A stretch of DNA of 64,000 nucleotides from Serratia proteamaculans (GCF_008830365.1 NZ_WBKI01000005.1:186001-250000), one strand, 5' to 3'. Shown: positions 9,852 to 23,845, counted from the first letter of the stretch. A program made the numbers and translations. Notes: generated from the sequence alone by a model not told the origin.

Positions 9852-10775
9852 TTAAATCGAATGCTTCAACCCAGCGGCATGCATATTGCCGTTCTCACGC
9901 GCAATGGTAAGGAACGGCGTGACCAGCTCCGGCCGCGCACTGCCACGTCGCCAGGCCAGACCGATGTCCAGCGGCTCCAGCAGATCCACCAGCTTGCGTG
10001 CCTCAATCATGTTGCCTTCCAGCGACCAGGCGCGGTAGGCCATGTCCGGCAGGATCGAAACGCCCATGCCTGCCGCTACCAGGCTACGCACCGCCTCCGT
10101 CGATGCGGTTTTCATGGCAATCTCCGGTTTTACACCGGCGCGTGCCCAGATGCGCCGCGCATGGACGTCCATTTCATCGGCGTTAAGCTGGATCAACGGC
10201 AGTTTCGCCACGTCCGTCAGGCCGATGCTTTCATGATCAAGCAACGGATGCAGCGGCGGCAGCCACAGGCGATAAGGCGAATGCATCAGCACTTCGGTCT
10301 GCAGCGCATCGCGGTCTTCGATATTCGACAGGATCAGCACGCCGATATCTATCTCTCCACTCACCAGCAGATGCTCAATATACGGGCGTTCGTCTTCGAT
10401 CACCTGAAGGGTAACGTTGGGGTAAGCCGATTTAAACCGCTTCAACAGCTCGACCAAAAAGTACCCGGCCACCAGGCTGGTCACGCCGATGGTCAGCTTG
10501 CCGGTCAGGCTTTCGGTCCCCAGTTGCAGGCTGCGCTTGGCGTTATCCACCGTCGCGAGGATCAGATAAGACTGGCGCAGAAACTGGTGGCCCTGGTGCG
10601 TCAGGTTCATACCCTTGGCGTGGCGATCAAACAGTCGCACGCCGATGTCGGTTTCCAACTGCTGAATGGCCAGCGTCAGCGAGGATTGGGAGACAAACAC
10701 CGCCTGCGCGGCGGCGGAGATCGAACCGGTTTCCGCCACGGCAATAAAATGGCGGATTTGGCGCAGCGTCATCAT
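9852..10775 (-). CDS. LysR-family regulator of the polyamine locus
   Basis: A 307-residue LysR-type regulator. The N-terminal winged helix-turn-helix reads TLRQIRHFIAVAETGSISAA with VSQSSLTLAIQQLE as the recognition region, followed by a periplasmic-binding-like effector domain. The ATG at 10775 is used because AAGG lies 9 nt upstream; a TTG three codons earlier is weaker. It lies immediately upstream of, and in the same direction as, the catabolic genes, so it probably controls them. The effector is inferred to be a polyamine or its breakdown product. Confidence 0.85.
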   Translation of the reverse strand: MMTLRQIRHFIAVAETGSISAAAQAVFVSQSSLTLAIQQLETDIGVRLFDRHAKGMNLTHQGHQFLRQSYLILATVDNAKRSLQLGTESLTGKLTIGVTSLVAGYFLVELLKRFKSAYPNVTLQVIEDERPYIEHLLVSGEIDIGVLILSNIEDRDALQTEVLMHSPYRLWLPPLHPLLDHESIGLTDVAKLPLIQLNADEMDVHARRIWARAGVKPEIAMKTASTEAVRSLVAAGMGVSILPDMAYRAWSLEGNMIEARKLVDLLEPLDIGLAWRRGSARPELVTPFLTIARENGNMHAAGLKHSI

Positions 10776-10946
10776 AGGTAACAACCTTAATTAAAACAGT
10801 TGGGTTGAGTGTAGATGCCGTGCGAAAAGCGATCGGAAAAACCATCCAAAACGCGACAGCCTTCGCTTTTTTAGAATGCTAACCACAGGAATGACTGAGA
10901 CTGGAGAATAAAACCGCGGGTTCAAGGGGGAATGGCAGAAACAACA

Positions 10947-10970
10947 AGGGCGCAGTATGAACTGCGCCCT
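10947..10970 (-). terminator. Terminator of the nadE-glnB transcript
   Basis: AGGGCGCAGT and ACTGCGCCCT form a perfect 10-bp stem with an ATGA loop. On the minus strand it is followed by TTGTTGTTTCTG. It lies ~75 nt past the glnB stop, with repeat B between stop and stem. Confidence 0.8.
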
Positions 10971-10994
10971 CAAACAACTAACAAATAAAATCTA

Positions 10995-11038
10995 TTATTA
11001 GGGAGAGCGCCCCTCGGTGCGCTAGGCCCGGGTATCTC
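10995..11038. repeat. Dispersed repeat B (44 nt), internally deleted copy
   Basis: The sequence runs TTATTAGGGAGAGCG directly into CCCCTCGGTGCGCTAGGCC and ends GGGTATCTC. It equals the reverse complement of repeat A (2466-2545) minus 36 internal nt; the junction is at a GAGCG shared by both sides. It lies in the 3' untranslated part of glnB, before the terminator. Confidence 0.8.
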
Positions 11039-11044
11039 AATAAA

Positions 11045-13016
<1,972 letters not shown>

Positions 13017-13095
13017 TGTTTAGGATCCCGCTTAATACGTTCCATGGTGCTCTGTGTTGGGCCATGCCGCAAACAAGAGAACGGAGTGTAAATCA

Positions 13096-13141
13096 TTCCG
13101 CCGCGTTTGTTGAGAACCTGCGCGCGCAGGCTGCGGCGGAA
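13096..13141. terminator. Nested palindrome downstream of glrR
   Basis: Outer arms TTCCGCCGC (13096-13104) and GCGGCGGAA (13133-13141) are perfect 9-bp complements. Inside lies the 14-nt palindrome CCTGCGCGCGCAGG (13117-13130). It begins 5 nt after the glrR stop and precedes nadE. The stem is strong but no T-tract follows on the minus strand, so partial termination or RNA processing is as likely as complete termination. Confidence 0.55.
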
Positions 13142-13145
13142 AACA

Positions 13146-14479
<1,334 letters not shown>

Positions 14480-14483
<4 letters not shown>

Positions 14484-15352
14484 TGCGCGTGAGACTCCTT
14501 GTTAGCGGGGGGCGGCGCGTAAGTGTCTTCCGGCTCCACCGGCAGGGCGGTGCCCTTCTCCGGTTCAGCGTCCGACTCTTCGGCCTTGGCCGGCGCGACT
14601 TTCTTACCCGTGGCGTCGGTTTTTTGCTGTGTCCCGCTGTTGTCCGGGATGTCACTCTGCAACTGCTTGCGTGAAGAGAGCTGACGTTCGATATCGGTCA
14701 GGTTTTCCAGCTTGCGTGAAGTATCCTGCAGCTGCGCCTGTAGACGCACCTGGCTCTGACGCAGCGTATCGATCTGGCTGTCGGAGCTTTCCTGCAGGTG
14801 CTGATAGCGTGCCTTTTCATCAAACAGGGTGATCTGCAGCACCTGCTGTTGACGCCACAGCTGCAACAGCGGGCGCAGGGAACTTGGGAACTCCATGCGA
14901 TAACTGTTCAGGCGATCGATCATCTGGCGGCGTTCGCCCGAGGTCGGCTCGGCGCTGCCCAACAGAATGCTTTGCTTGAAAATACCGTCCCAACTGTTGC
15001 CGGGCAAAGTTTTCGCCAGCGCACGCGCCTGGGTTGAACCGATACGATCGGCGCAGTCCATGGCGCGCAGCCAGTAAAGTGAGTTATTCAACGCGTCTTT
15101 TTCGTCGAGCGGCCACAGGGTGTCGCACGCTGCGATGCGGTAATCCACCACTTTGGTGTCCGGGATCGCTTCCTGCTGCGGCTGATTCAGGCCACCGCTG
15201 ACCGCACGATCGACGCAGCCCGCTAGCAGAAACGGCATAAAAAGAACGCTGCCTAAAAAGGATAATCGACGCTTGCCGAGCGGCGTGCCCTGTGTGGCAC
15301 GCGGTGAACGTTCGGTCTGCGAGAGACGAAGGCGTTTAGACCATGTGTACAT
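14480..15352 (-). CDS. qseG: Outer-membrane lipoprotein QseG
   Basis: A 290-residue protein with a lipobox LLAGC near residue 46, preceded by a basic N-terminal extension and a hydrophobic core. The middle half is a predicted coiled coil (QSQVRLQAQLQDTSRKLENL) and the tail is charged and low in complexity. E. coli QseG is shorter (237) and interacts with the GlrK sensor. It lies 2 nt after glrK and overlaps glrR by 4 nt, so the three are made as one unit. The long N-terminus means a start further in is possible. Confidence 0.88.
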
Positions 15353-15354
15353 TA

Positions 15355-16791
15355 TTATTCATTCTCGGCGGTTAATGGCAATTCAATACGGAAGCAGACG
15401 TCTGCGCCGGCGACTTCAACCAACTGCAGTTCGCCACGCATGCGGCGGATACAATCCTGCGCGATGCTCAACCCCAGACCGCTTCCTTTTACTGCCCCTT
15501 TTCGCTGGTGACTCCCCTGGAAAAAAGGCTCAAAAATCATGGTTTTCTCGGCTTCGGGGATCGGCGTGCCGCTGTTAGCGACATCAATCTGCACCCTTTG
15601 CCCAACCTGACGGCTGCGGATCCAAATGTTACCGGATTCCTTGCCGTAGTGCACCGCATTGGAGTAGAGATTATCCAGCACGCGCATTAATAGCGTAGGC
15701 TCAGCCCAGCAGATTTCCGCATCCAGTTGGATCTCGGTGCCGATCATTTTTGCCCGCGCCGGCAAACTGTGCGCAGCCACCACCATTTCGACCATCCCTT
15801 CCAGCTCGACATTCTCATGTTCTGCCGGACCATCGGCCAGTTTGCGGTTGTAATCCAGCAGTTGTTCAATCAGTTGCTGCAGGTGGCGACTGCTGCCGTC
15901 GAGAATGGCCACCACCTCTTTTTGATCTGAGGTCAGCGGACCGGCCACTTCGTCCGCCAGCAGTTCGGTGCCCTCACGCATGCTGGCCAACGGCGTCTTC
16001 AACTCATGCGAGATATGGCGCAGGAACTCATGCCGCTGCGACTCCAGCCACGCCAAACGTTCACTCAACCAGATAATGCGCTGTGCCAACGAACGCAGTT
16101 CACGCGGCCCTTTAAATAAGGCGGTACTGCCCAACGCCCGCCCTTCCCCCAGACGGTTGATCATTCGCTCGACCGCTTTTACCGGGCCGATAATCATCCG
16201 GGTAAACAGCACCACCAGCATTACGCTGACCAGGAACAGCATCAGCGCCTGCCAACCGAAGAACTGGCCGCGCTCGGCGATCGCCTGCTGCAACTGCTGG
16301 CCGCGAGAGAACACCACGGCGCGCGTGGCCTGTACCATCTCGGCATTGGAGCGCGAGAAAGACTCCAGCAGCGTCGAAGCCTGCGAGTCCGGGCCGCTGT
16401 TCTGGCATTTAATCGCCGCCAGTTGGGTTAGCAGGTCGCGCAAGGTTTGATAATAGCGTTCATCCGGCAGGATCGGCGCGTGGGCATCGAGCATCTGCGA
16501 ATACTGTTTGCGCTGATTCTGATATAGCCGAGCCAGGGTAGGATCGACCAGCACGCAGTACTGGCGATAGCTGCGTTCCATTTCCAACGCCACGCTGGTC
16601 ATCGCCTCACTACGTCGCGCATCCACCAGCGTGGTGCGGTTGATGTCCGCCGCCTGAGCGCTGAGATGATCCAGGCTCTGGTAAGCCTGATAGGCCAGAA
16701 CCAGCAGTGGCAACAACACCAACAAGAACGCCATCAGCACCAGTTGGCGCAGTGAGCGGGGAAATAAACGCCATCTTTTCAACGAAATCAT
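15355..16791 (-). CDS. glrK: Sensor histidine kinase GlrK (QseE)
   Basis: A 478-residue membrane kinase. TM1 is near residues 17-36, a ~140-residue periplasmic sensor domain follows, TM2 is near 181-198, then a HAMP linker and the H-box FLRHISHELKTPLAS with phospho-His262. The C-terminal ATPase shows N (DNLYSNAVHYG), DVANSGTPI and GSGLGLSIA boxes. It phosphorylates GlrR and responds to envelope conditions, with QseG as accessory. It is the first gene of the glrK-qseG-glrR operon, with the glmY gene and its sigma-54 promoter upstream on the same strand. Confidence 0.96.
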   Translation of the reverse strand: MISLKRWRLFPRSLRQLVLMAFLLVLLPLLVLAYQAYQSLDHLSAQAADINRTTLVDARRSEAMTSVALEMERSYRQYCVLVDPTLARLYQNQRKQYSQMLDAHAPILPDERYYQTLRDLLTQLAAIKCQNSGPDSQASTLLESFSRSNAEMVQATRAVVFSRGQQLQQAIAERGQFFGWQALMLFLVSVMLVVLFTRMIIGPVKAVERMINRLGEGRALGSTALFKGPRELRSLAQRIIWLSERLAWLESQRHEFLRHISHELKTPLASMREGTELLADEVAGPLTSDQKEVVAILDGSSRHLQQLIEQLLDYNRKLADGPAEHENVELEGMVEMVVAAHSLPARAKMIGTEIQLDAEICWAEPTLLMRVLDNLYSNAVHYGKESGNIWIRSRQVGQRVQIDVANSGTPIPEAEKTMIFEPFFQGSHQRKGAVKGSGLGLSIAQDCIRRMRGELQLVEVAGADVCFRIELPLTAENE

Positions 16792-17069
16792 CTCATTGTC
16801 TCTAGTCTGCTCCGATGCTAACCGAGTCGCCGATGAGAGGAAAGCCCGGCGTTCAGCGGAGCGTCCGGAAAATACAGGTCAGCGAGCCATAAGTAGGAGT
16901 TTGTGTTTGAAACTATCGATAACGGATGAAGATAGAGGTAGGCATAACGTTAAGGTTTGACGCTGGGGCAGGGCTGCCCCATCGCAAGAAAGTGTGGATG
17001 CCCTTGAATCTCGTCCCCAGGGTGATGTAGCACAAGGCTGGCATCGAACAGGACGAATAACATCCGTAA

Positions 17070-17274
17070 GTATCCGAGATTGATGAACATTCATCACAGT
17101 TGGATACAGGCGGTGCCTCACTCCACGTGTCGCCCGATGCTTGATAAAGCGCTTGCGCGTCTGTTATCGGTTTGGTTGGACGATAGGCACCATTTCTTTG
17201 GCATCATTCGGAGGCTTATGAGGCAACTGTTCCGTCTAAATACGGGGCCGTCATAAAAAGTTGAATGAGCAACT
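17070..17274 (-). ncRNA. glmY: GlmY small RNA
   Basis: The predicted RNA starts AGTTGCTCATTCAAC and continues with TTATGACGGCCCCG, closely following the 5' end of E. coli GlmY (AGTGGCTCATTCACC). It sits in the same purL-glrK gap and strand. Its later part (CTCATAAGCCTCCGAATGATG, GGTGCCTATCGTCC, GAGTGAGGCACC) also resembles the homologous GlmZ. GlmY sequesters RapZ and so protects GlmZ, which activates glmS for glucosamine-6-phosphate synthesis. A sigma-54 promoter lies 12 nt upstream. The 3' end is uncertain: I placed it after a stem (GTATCC/GGATAC around a TGATGAATGTTCATCA palindrome) because no clear T-tract was seen. Confidence 0.82.
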
Positions 17275-17285
17275 GGGAAGAATAA

Positions 17286-17301
17286 TGCACTTAGCGTGCC
17301 A
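17286..17301 (-). promoter_or_regulatory. Sigma-54 promoter of glmY
   Basis: Read on the minus strand: TGGCAC-GCTAA-GTGCA, matching the TGGCAC-N5-TTGCA consensus with the invariant GG and GC at the right spacing. It ends 11 nt before the proposed GlmY start. Confidence 0.88.
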
Positions 17302-17407
17302 ACTTTTCAAGTTATTTTTAATTCACTGATATATATGGATAAAAATTTAATTCTTTGTCAAAAACCGCTAATTAACGCCACATCGGGTGAAGAAAAAAAC
17401 GTCATCC

Positions 17408-17425
17408 TGTCGTCAAAAACCGACA
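17408..17425. promoter_or_regulatory. GlrR box 1
   Basis: A perfect TGTC-N10-GACA site (TGTCGTCAAAAACCGACA) upstream of the glmY promoter; this is the recognition pattern described for GlrR in E. coli. Confidence 0.85.
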
Positions 17426-17455
17426 ACTTAAGCCAGTTAATTTTTAACCATTATA

Positions 17456-17468
17456 AATCAATTAGTTA
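17456..17468. promoter_or_regulatory. Candidate IHF site
   Basis: AATCAA-TTAG-TTA fits the WATCAANNNNTTR consensus. It lies between GlrR boxes and the sigma-54 promoter, where DNA bending is expected to bring GlrR to the polymerase. Confidence 0.6.
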
Positions 17469-17470
17469 AA

Positions 17471-17488
17471 TGTCTCTTATTAGAGACA
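17471..17488. promoter_or_regulatory. GlrR box 2
   Basis: TGTC-TCTTATTAGA-GACA, a perfect TGTC-N10-GACA site, centred 63 nt from box 1. Confidence 0.85.
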
Positions 17489-17502
17489 GAGAAAGTGACC
17501 TC

Positions 17503-17520
17503 TGTCGCAAAATGCAGACA
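17503..17520. promoter_or_regulatory. GlrR box 3
   Basis: TGTC-GCAAAATGCA-GACA, the third perfect site, centred 32 nt (about three helical turns) from box 2, so both lie on one face of the DNA. Confidence 0.85.
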
Positions 17521-17546
17521 ATCGCCAGCGCGCAGAACAATAAAAA

Positions 17547-17568
17547 GGGGCGCAATCTCTTGCGCCCC
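17547..17568 (-). terminator. purL terminator
   Basis: GGGGCGCAA and TTGCGCCCC form a perfect 9-bp stem with a 4-nt loop, followed on the minus strand by TTTTTATTG. It begins 24 nt after the purL stop and isolates glmY from purL transcription. Confidence 0.92.
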
Positions 17569-17591
17569 TCGGGCTAGAGCTAAATGCTCGC

Positions 17592-20500
17592 TTAACCCAG
17601 CTGTTTACGGGCGTTGCGGAACATGCGCATCCACGGGCTGTCTTCGCCCCACTCTTCCGGATGCCACGAGTTGCTGACGGTGCGGAATACCCGCTCTGGA
17701 TGCGGCATCATCACCGTTGCGCGGCCATTGGTACTGGTCACTGCGGTGATCCCGTTCGGCGACCCGTTCGGGTTCGCCGGGTAGGTTTCCGTTATCTGTC
17801 CGGCATTATCGACAAAGCGTAATGCCACCAGGTTATGGTGTTCCAGCGCTGCCAGATGCGCAGCATCACGGACTTCGACGTGCCCTTCACCGTGCGATAC
17901 GGCTATCGGCATGCGTGAGCCCGCCATGCCCTGCATGAACAGCGACGGGCTGGCCGCCACTTCCACCAGGCTGAAACGCGCTTCAAAACGGTCTGACAGG
18001 TTGCGTACGAAGCGCGGCCAGTGTTCAGCACCCGGGATCAGGTCGCGCAGGTTCGACATCATCTGACAGCCATTACACACGCCCAACGCCAGGGTTTGCG
18101 GACGGTGGAAGAAGGACTCAAACTCGTCACGAACGCGATCGTTGAACAGAATCGACTTCGCCCAACCTTCACCGGCGCCCAGTACGTCACCGTATGAGAA
18201 GCCCCCGCAGGCCACCAGCGTATGGAAGTCCTGCAGGTCACGACGGCCTTCCAGCAAATCGCTCATGTGAACGTCTACCGCATCAAAACCGGCGCGATGG
18301 AATGCCGCAGCCATCTCAACGTGAGAGTTAACCCCCTGCTCACGCAGCACCGCCACTTTAGGGCGCGCGCCCTTGGCAATGTACGGCGCAGCAACGTCTT
18401 CTTCCGGTGCGAAGCTCAGTTTGACGTTCAGGCCAGGATCGCGTTCATCCTGCTTGGCCTGGTGCTCCTGATCGGCACATTCCGGGTTATCACGCAGACG
18501 CTGCATCTGCCAGGTAGTTTCCGCCCACCAGGTACGCAGCGTGGCACGGCTTTCGCTGTACACCGCTTTATCGCCCTGAGTAATCACAAAGCGATCCCCG
18601 GCCTGCACGCTGCCGATGTGGTGAACATTGTCCTTCAGGCCGTGCAGAGCAAACACCTGCTGCACCGCTACAAGCTGGTCAGCCGTGACCTGGATCACCG
18701 CGCCCAACTCTTCGTTGAACAGCGCAGCCAGTGCGTCGTCGCCCAGCCCTTTGATATCCACCTGCACACCGCAGTGACCGGCAAACGCCATTTCCGCCAG
18801 CGTGACCAGCAGGCCGCCATCAGAACGGTCGTGGTATGCCAGCAACGCACGATCGGCCACCAACTGCTGCATGGCATTGAAGAAGCCCGCCAGTTGCTCA
18901 ACATTACGCACGTCGGCCGGTTTGTCGCCCAGTTGACGATAAACCTGCGCCAGCGCAGTGGCACCCAGCGCGTTATGGCCGTTACCCAGATCTATCAGCA
19001 GCAGCGCGCTGTCACCTTTATCGGTGCGCAACTGTGGCGTCACCGTGTGGCGTACGTCTTCTACGCGAGCAAAGCCGGTGATCACCAGTGACAACGGCGA
19101 GGTCATTTCGCGCTGTTCGTTACCTTCCTGCCAGCGGGTTTTCATCGACATCGAGTCTTTGCCCACCGGAATCGTGATGCCCAGAGCAGGACAAAGCTCT
19201 TCGCCCACCGCTTTCACCGCTTCATACAGGCCGGCATCTTCACCCGGGTGACCGGCTGCCGCCATCCAGTTAGCAGAAAGCTTCACACGCTTGAGTGAAC
19301 CGATCTCGGTTGCCGCCAGGTTAGTCAAGGCTTCTCCGACCGCCAGGCGGCCAGAAGCGGCGAAGTCCAGCAGCGCCACCGGCGCACGTTCGCCGATCGA
19401 CATCGCTTCACCGTAGTAACTGTCCAGGCTGGCGGTAGTGACCGCACAGTCGGCCACCGGGATCTGCCACGGCCCCACCATCTGATCGCGCGCCACCATA
19501 CCAGTCACGGTACGGTCGCCAATGGTGATCAGGAAGGTTTTCTCTGCGACGGCCGGCAGGTGCAGAACACGGTTGACCGCATCGGTCAGGGTGATCTCGT
19601 CGCGCTGTAGCGGCTGGCCTTTGGCCTGCAGACGGGTCACGTCACGCGTCATCTTCGGCGTTTTGCCCAACAGCACGTCCAGCGGCATGTCGATCGGTTG
19701 GTTGTCGAAATGGCTGTCGTTAAGCGTCAGATGCTGCTCTTCGGTAGCTTCACCGATCACCGCATAAGGTGCGCGCTCACGGCGGCAAATCTCGTCAAAC
19801 TGCGCCATCTGCGCCGGGGCAATCGCCATCACATAACGTTCCTGCGATTCGTTACACCAGACTTCCAGCGGGCTCATGCCCGGCTCGTCGTTCAGGATAT
19901 CGCGCAGTTCGAAACGACCACCACGGCCGCCATCGCTGACCAGTTCAGGCATGGCGTTGGACAAGCCGCCGGCACCGACATCGTGGATAAACAGAATCGG
20001 GTTTTGCTCGCCCAACTGCCAGCAACGGTCGATCACTTCCTGGCAACGACGTTCCATTTCCGGGTTGTCGCGCTGTACCGAGGCGAAATCCAGATCGGCG
20101 TCGGACTGGCCAGAGGCCATAGAAGATGCCGCACCGCCGCCCAGGCCGATATTCATCGCCGGACCGCCCAGCACCACCAGTTTGGCACCGACGGTAATTT
20201 CTGCTTTTTGTACGTGGTCGGCACGGATGTTACCGATACCGCCCGCCAGCATGATCGGCTTGTGGTAACCACGCAGTTCCACGCCGTTATGGCTGTTGAC
20301 CTGCTCTTCATAGGTACGGAAGTAACCCACCAGCGCCGGACGGCCGAATTCGTTGTTAAATGCCGCGCCGCCTAATGGGCCATCGGTCATGATGTCCAGT
20401 GCGGTAACGATGCGGTCCGGTTTGCCGAAGTCCTGCTCCCATGGCTGTTCAAAGCCGGGAATACGCAGGTTGGAAACCGAGAAGCCCACCAGACCGGCTT

Positions 20501-21482
20501 TGGGTTTGGCACCGCGACCGGTAGCGCCTTCATCACGGATCTCACCGCCGGAGCCGGTAGCAGCACCCGGCCATGGGGAGATCGCCGTTGGGTGGTTATG
20601 GGTTTCCACCTTCATCAGGATATGGGCTTCTTCCTGATGATAATCATACTGACCATTTTCCGGCGCGGCGAAGAAACGGCCGACCTGCGAGCCCTCCATC
20701 ACGGCCGCATTGTCTTTATAAGCCGACAGCACGTAATCCGGCGTCTGCTCGAAGGTGTTTTTGATCATTTTGAACAGCGACTTCGGCTGCTGTTCACCGT
20801 CGATGATCCAGTCGGCGTTGAAAATCTTATGACGGCAGTGCTCAGAGTTGGCCTGCGCGAACATATAGAGTTCGATATCCGTCGGGTTGCGCCCCAGACC
20901 AGTAAAGGCATTCAGCAGATAGTCGATTTCGTCCTCGGCCAGCGCCAGACCCAGCTTGAGGTTGGCCTGCTCCAGCGCGCTGCGCCCTTCCCCCAGCATG
21001 TCGACCGCCTGGTAAGGTGCCGGCTGATGCTGAGCGAACAATTGTTCGGCCTGTTGCAGACTGCTGAAGACGGTTTCCATCATGCGGTCGTGCAGCAGTA
21101 CGGCAAGCTGTTGCCATTGTGCTTCGGTCAGCGCCTCAGCCTTGACGTAGAACGCCAGACCGCGCTCCAGCCGCAGCACCTGCTTCAAACCGCAGTTATG
21201 GGCAATATCGCTGGCTTTGGAAGACCACGGAGAAATGGTACCCGGACGCGGCGTCACCAACAGCAGGCGGCCTTCAGGGGCATGTTCGGCGAGAGAGGGG
21301 CCGTACTTGAGCAAGCGAGCGAGCTTGGCGTGCTCTTCGGTATTTAACGGTGCGCTAACATCAGCAAAGTGGACGTACTCGGCGTAGATATCACTGACCG
21401 GGAGTTGAGCGTCCTGGCAGCGGGACAGCAGTTTGGTAACACGAAAAGCCGACAAAGCGGGCGAACCACGCAGTATTTCCAT
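17592..21482 (-). CDS. purL: Phosphoribosylformylglycinamidine synthase
   Basis: A 1296-residue large-form PurL (FGAM synthetase), catalysing the fourth step of purine synthesis: FGAR + glutamine + ATP to FGAM. Order of domains: an N-terminal PurS-like domain, a linker, two AIRS-type ATP-binding halves ([20 protein letters not shown] is visible in the first) and a C-terminal class I glutaminase with the nucleophile Cys in [10 protein letters not shown] and the triad His/Glu in PHPERVF. Length and sequence follow E. coli PurL throughout. The ATG at 21482 ([15 protein letters not shown]) is used; a TTG two codons upstream is unlikely. It is controlled by a PurR box over its promoter. Confidence 0.98.
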   Translation of the reverse strand: MEILRGSPALSAFRVTKLLSRCQDAQLPVSDIYAEYVHFADVSAPLNTEEHAKLARLLKYGPSLAEHAPEGRLLLVTPRPGTISPWSSKASDIAHNCGLKQVLRLERGLAFYVKAEALTEAQWQQLAVLLHDRMMETVFSSLQQAEQLFAQHQPAPYQAVDMLGEGRSALEQANLKLGLALAEDEIDYLLNAFTGLGRNPTDIELYMFAQANSEHCRHKIFNADWIIDGEQQPKSLFKMIKNTFEQTPDYVLSAYKDNAAVMEGSQVGRFFAAPENGQYDYHQEEAHILMKVETHNHPTAISPWPGAATGSGGEIRDEGATGRGAKPKAGLVGFSVSNLRIPGFEQPWEQDFGKPDRIVTALDIMTDGPLGGAAFNNEFGRPALVGYFRTYEEQVNSHNGVELRGYHKPIMLAGGIGNIRADHVQKAEITVGAKLVVLGGPAMNIGLGGGAASSMASGQSDADLDFASVQRDNPEMERRCQEVIDRCWQLGEQNPILFIHDVGAGGLSNAMPELVSDGGRGGRFELRDILNDEPGMSPLEVWCNESQERYVMAIAPAQMAQFDEICRRERAPYAVIGEATEEQHLTLNDSHFDNQPIDMPLDVLLGKTPKMTRDVTRLQAKGQPLQRDEITLTDAVNRVLHLPAVAEKTFLITIGDRTVTGMVARDQMVGPWQIPVADCAVTTASLDSYYGEAMSIGERAPVALLDFAASGRLAVGEALTNLAATEIGSLKRVKLSANWMAAAGHPGEDAGLYEAVKAVGEELCPALGITIPVGKDSMSMKTRWQEGNEQREMTSPLSLVITGFARVEDVRHTVTPQLRTDKGDSALLLIDLGNGHNALGATALAQVYRQLGDKPADVRNVEQLAGFFNAMQQLVADRALLAYHDRSDGGLLVTLAEMAFAGHCGVQVDIKGLGDDALAALFNEELGAVIQVTADQLVAVQQVFALHGLKDNVHHIGSVQAGDRFVITQGDKAVYSESRATLRTWWAETTWQMQRLRDNPECADQEHQAKQDERDPGLNVKLSFAPEEDVAAPYIAKGARPKVAVLREQGVNSHVEMAAAFHRAGFDAVDVHMSDLLEGRRDLQDFHTLVACGGFSYGDVLGAGEGWAKSILFNDRVRDEFESFFHRPQTLALGVCNGCQMMSNLRDLIPGAEHWPRFVRNLSDRFEARFSLVEVAASPSLFMQGMAGSRMPIAVSHGEGHVEVRDAAHLAALEHHNLVALRFVDNAGQITETYPANPNGSPNGITAVTSTNGRATVMMPHPERVFRTVSNSWHPEEWGEDSPWMRMFRNARKQLG

Positions 21483-21556
21483 AATCAAAGTTCTCTCGTC
21501 TTCGAAGCAACTGACTTCAGCACTTCATTGGGCGCAACAGGGGGAAAACGCGCGCC

Positions 21557-21595
21557 ATTATAGAGAATCTACGCCGCCGACGAAACCGTTTGCGT
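21557..21595 (-). promoter_or_regulatory. purL promoter with PurR operator
   Basis: On the minus strand ACGCAAACGGTTTCGT (21580-21595) matches the PurR box seen at E. coli purL. A perfect TATAAT -10 box (21557-21562) lies 17 nt past TTTCGT, so the operator covers the -35 region and would block polymerase when purines are plentiful. Confidence 0.9.
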
Positions 21596-21761
21596 AGCTA
21601 TTATTAATAAAAGCTGTCTGCGTCGTCGAATTGTCATAACGTGTCAATAAAGTTGCACGCTGGCGTTTTGTTGCGCAAAATGCCCCGGCACTGTTGATTT
21701 AACCATAAGAAAAGACTGGTAAGCCGTCGGCAGTGCATGTGTGCCACCACTGGATAACTAT

Positions 21762-23222
21762 TTGAAACGCCTTAAAATAAACTACATTCTAATCGGTGTT
21801 GTTACCTTGCTTCTGGCGCTCGCCCTGTGGCCCAATATTACCTGGCGCGGCGGTCAGGGCGGGCAACTCGAAGAGATCAAATCCCGCGGAGAGTTGCGTA
21901 TCAGTACGCTAAACTCGCCGTTAACCTATTTCACCACCAAGCAGGGGCCGAGTGGCCTCGACTATGAGCTGGCAAAACGCTTCGCCAACTATCTGGGGGT
22001 GAAACTGGTGGTGATCCCGCACAACAACATTAATGACCTGTTTGACGATCTGGACGATGACGACGCCGACCTGTTGGCCGCCGGGCTGATCTACAATCAG
22101 GATCGGCTCAGCCGTGCGCGCACCGGCCCGGCTTATTATTCCGTTTCCCAACAGCTGGTCTATCGCCTGGGTACCGCACGACCGAAAACCTTTGCCGACA
22201 TTAAAGGCAAACTGGCTGTCGCCTCCGGTTCTGCACACGTCAGCACCCTGAAACAGCTTAAGCAAAGTAAATTCCCGGATCTCAGTTGGGAAGCCTCCAG
22301 CGATCTCACCTCCAAAGAGCTGTTGGAGCAGGTGGCCGACGGCAAGCTGGATTACACCCTCGGCGATTCTGTCACCATCGCGCTGTTGCAACGCATCCAC
22401 CCGCAATTGGCAGTGGCGTTCGACGTCACCGATGAAGAACCGGTCACCTGGTATCTCAAACGTGGTAGTGACGACAGCCTGTATGCGGCGATGCTGGACT
22501 TCTACAGCCAGATGGTTGATGACGGCACGCTGGCACGGCTGGAAGAGAAGTACCTTGGCCACGTCGGCAGTTTCGATTACGTCGACACCAAGACTTTCTT
22601 GTCCGCCATCGATTCAGTCCTGCCGACCTTCCGTTCTCTGTTTGAAAAGTACGCCAGTGAGATAGACTGGAAGCTGCTGGCGGCCATTGCCTATCAGGAA
22701 TCACACTGGAACCCGCAGGCAACCTCACCAACCGGCGTACGCGGCCTGATGATGTTGACGCGAGCCACCGCCGACGGACTGGGGGTTAACGATCGTCTCG
22801 ACCCCGAGGAAAGCATTCAGGGCGGTGCCCTCTACCTGCAAAGGTTGATGGCCAAGGTGCCCGACAGCGTGCCGGAAGATGAACGTATCTGGTTCTCACT
22901 GGCGGCCTACAACATGGGCTGGGGCCATATGCTCGATGCCCGTAAGCTGACCAAAATGCAAAAAGGCAATCCGGACAGTTGGGTCGACGTCAAACAGCGC
23001 CTGCCGATGCTCAGCCAGAAACGCTACTACCCGCAATTAACCTACGGCTATGCACGCGGGCGCGAAGCCTATAACTACGTGGAAAACATCCGCCGCTATC
23101 AGGTTAGCCTGGTCGGTTATTTGCAAGAAAAGGAGAGGAAGGCGGCGCAGGAAGCGGCCGAGCAGGCGGAACTGGGGAAAGGCTATCCCGCAGTGACGCC
23201 GGAGTTGGCACTGAACTTCTGA
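21762..23222 (+). CDS. mltF: Membrane-bound lytic murein transglycosylase F
   Basis: A 486-residue two-domain envelope enzyme. A membrane/signal segment lies near residues 7-24. It is followed by a periplasmic solute-binding-like (PBP type 2) domain to ~residue 265 ([28 protein letters not shown]), then a family 1E transglycosylase domain with the catalytic Glu in [11 protein letters not shown] and the AAYNMGWGH motif. It cleaves peptidoglycan glycan strands to anhydro-muropeptides. The TTG at 21762 is chosen because [12 protein letters not shown] aligns with MKKLKINYLFIG of E. coli; an in-frame GTG at 21741 would add seven residues. It ends exactly where the convergent tadA ends. Confidence 0.93.
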   Translation: MKRLKINYILIGVVTLLLALALWPNITWRGGQGGQLEEIKSRGELRISTLNSPLTYFTTKQGPSGLDYELAKRFANYLGVKLVVIPHNNINDLFDDLDDDDADLLAAGLIYNQDRLSRARTGPAYYSVSQQLVYRLGTARPKTFADIKGKLAVASGSAHVSTLKQLKQSKFPDLSWEASSDLTSKELLEQVADGKLDYTLGDSVTIALLQRIHPQLAVAFDVTDEEPVTWYLKRGSDDSLYAAMLDFYSQMVDDGTLARLEEKYLGHVGSFDYVDTKTFLSAIDSVLPTFRSLFEKYASEIDWKLLAAIAYQESHWNPQATSPTGVRGLMMLTRATADGLGVNDRLDPEESIQGGALYLQRLMAKVPDSVPEDERIWFSLAAYNMGWGHMLDARKLTKMQKGNPDSWVDVKQRLPMLSQKRYYPQLTYGYARGREAYNYVENIRRYQVSLVGYLQEKERKAAQEAAEQAELGKGYPAVTPELALNF

Positions 23223-23804
<582 letters not shown>

Positions 23805-23845
23805 CTATACTGGCCGAATAACAGTGTTTTTCAGGGACAGGAAAC

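Noticed and set aside
16879-17121. 80-codon frame on the minus strand upstream of glrK
   Set aside because: It overlaps the glmY 3' part, has no family resemblance and lacks a ribosome site.
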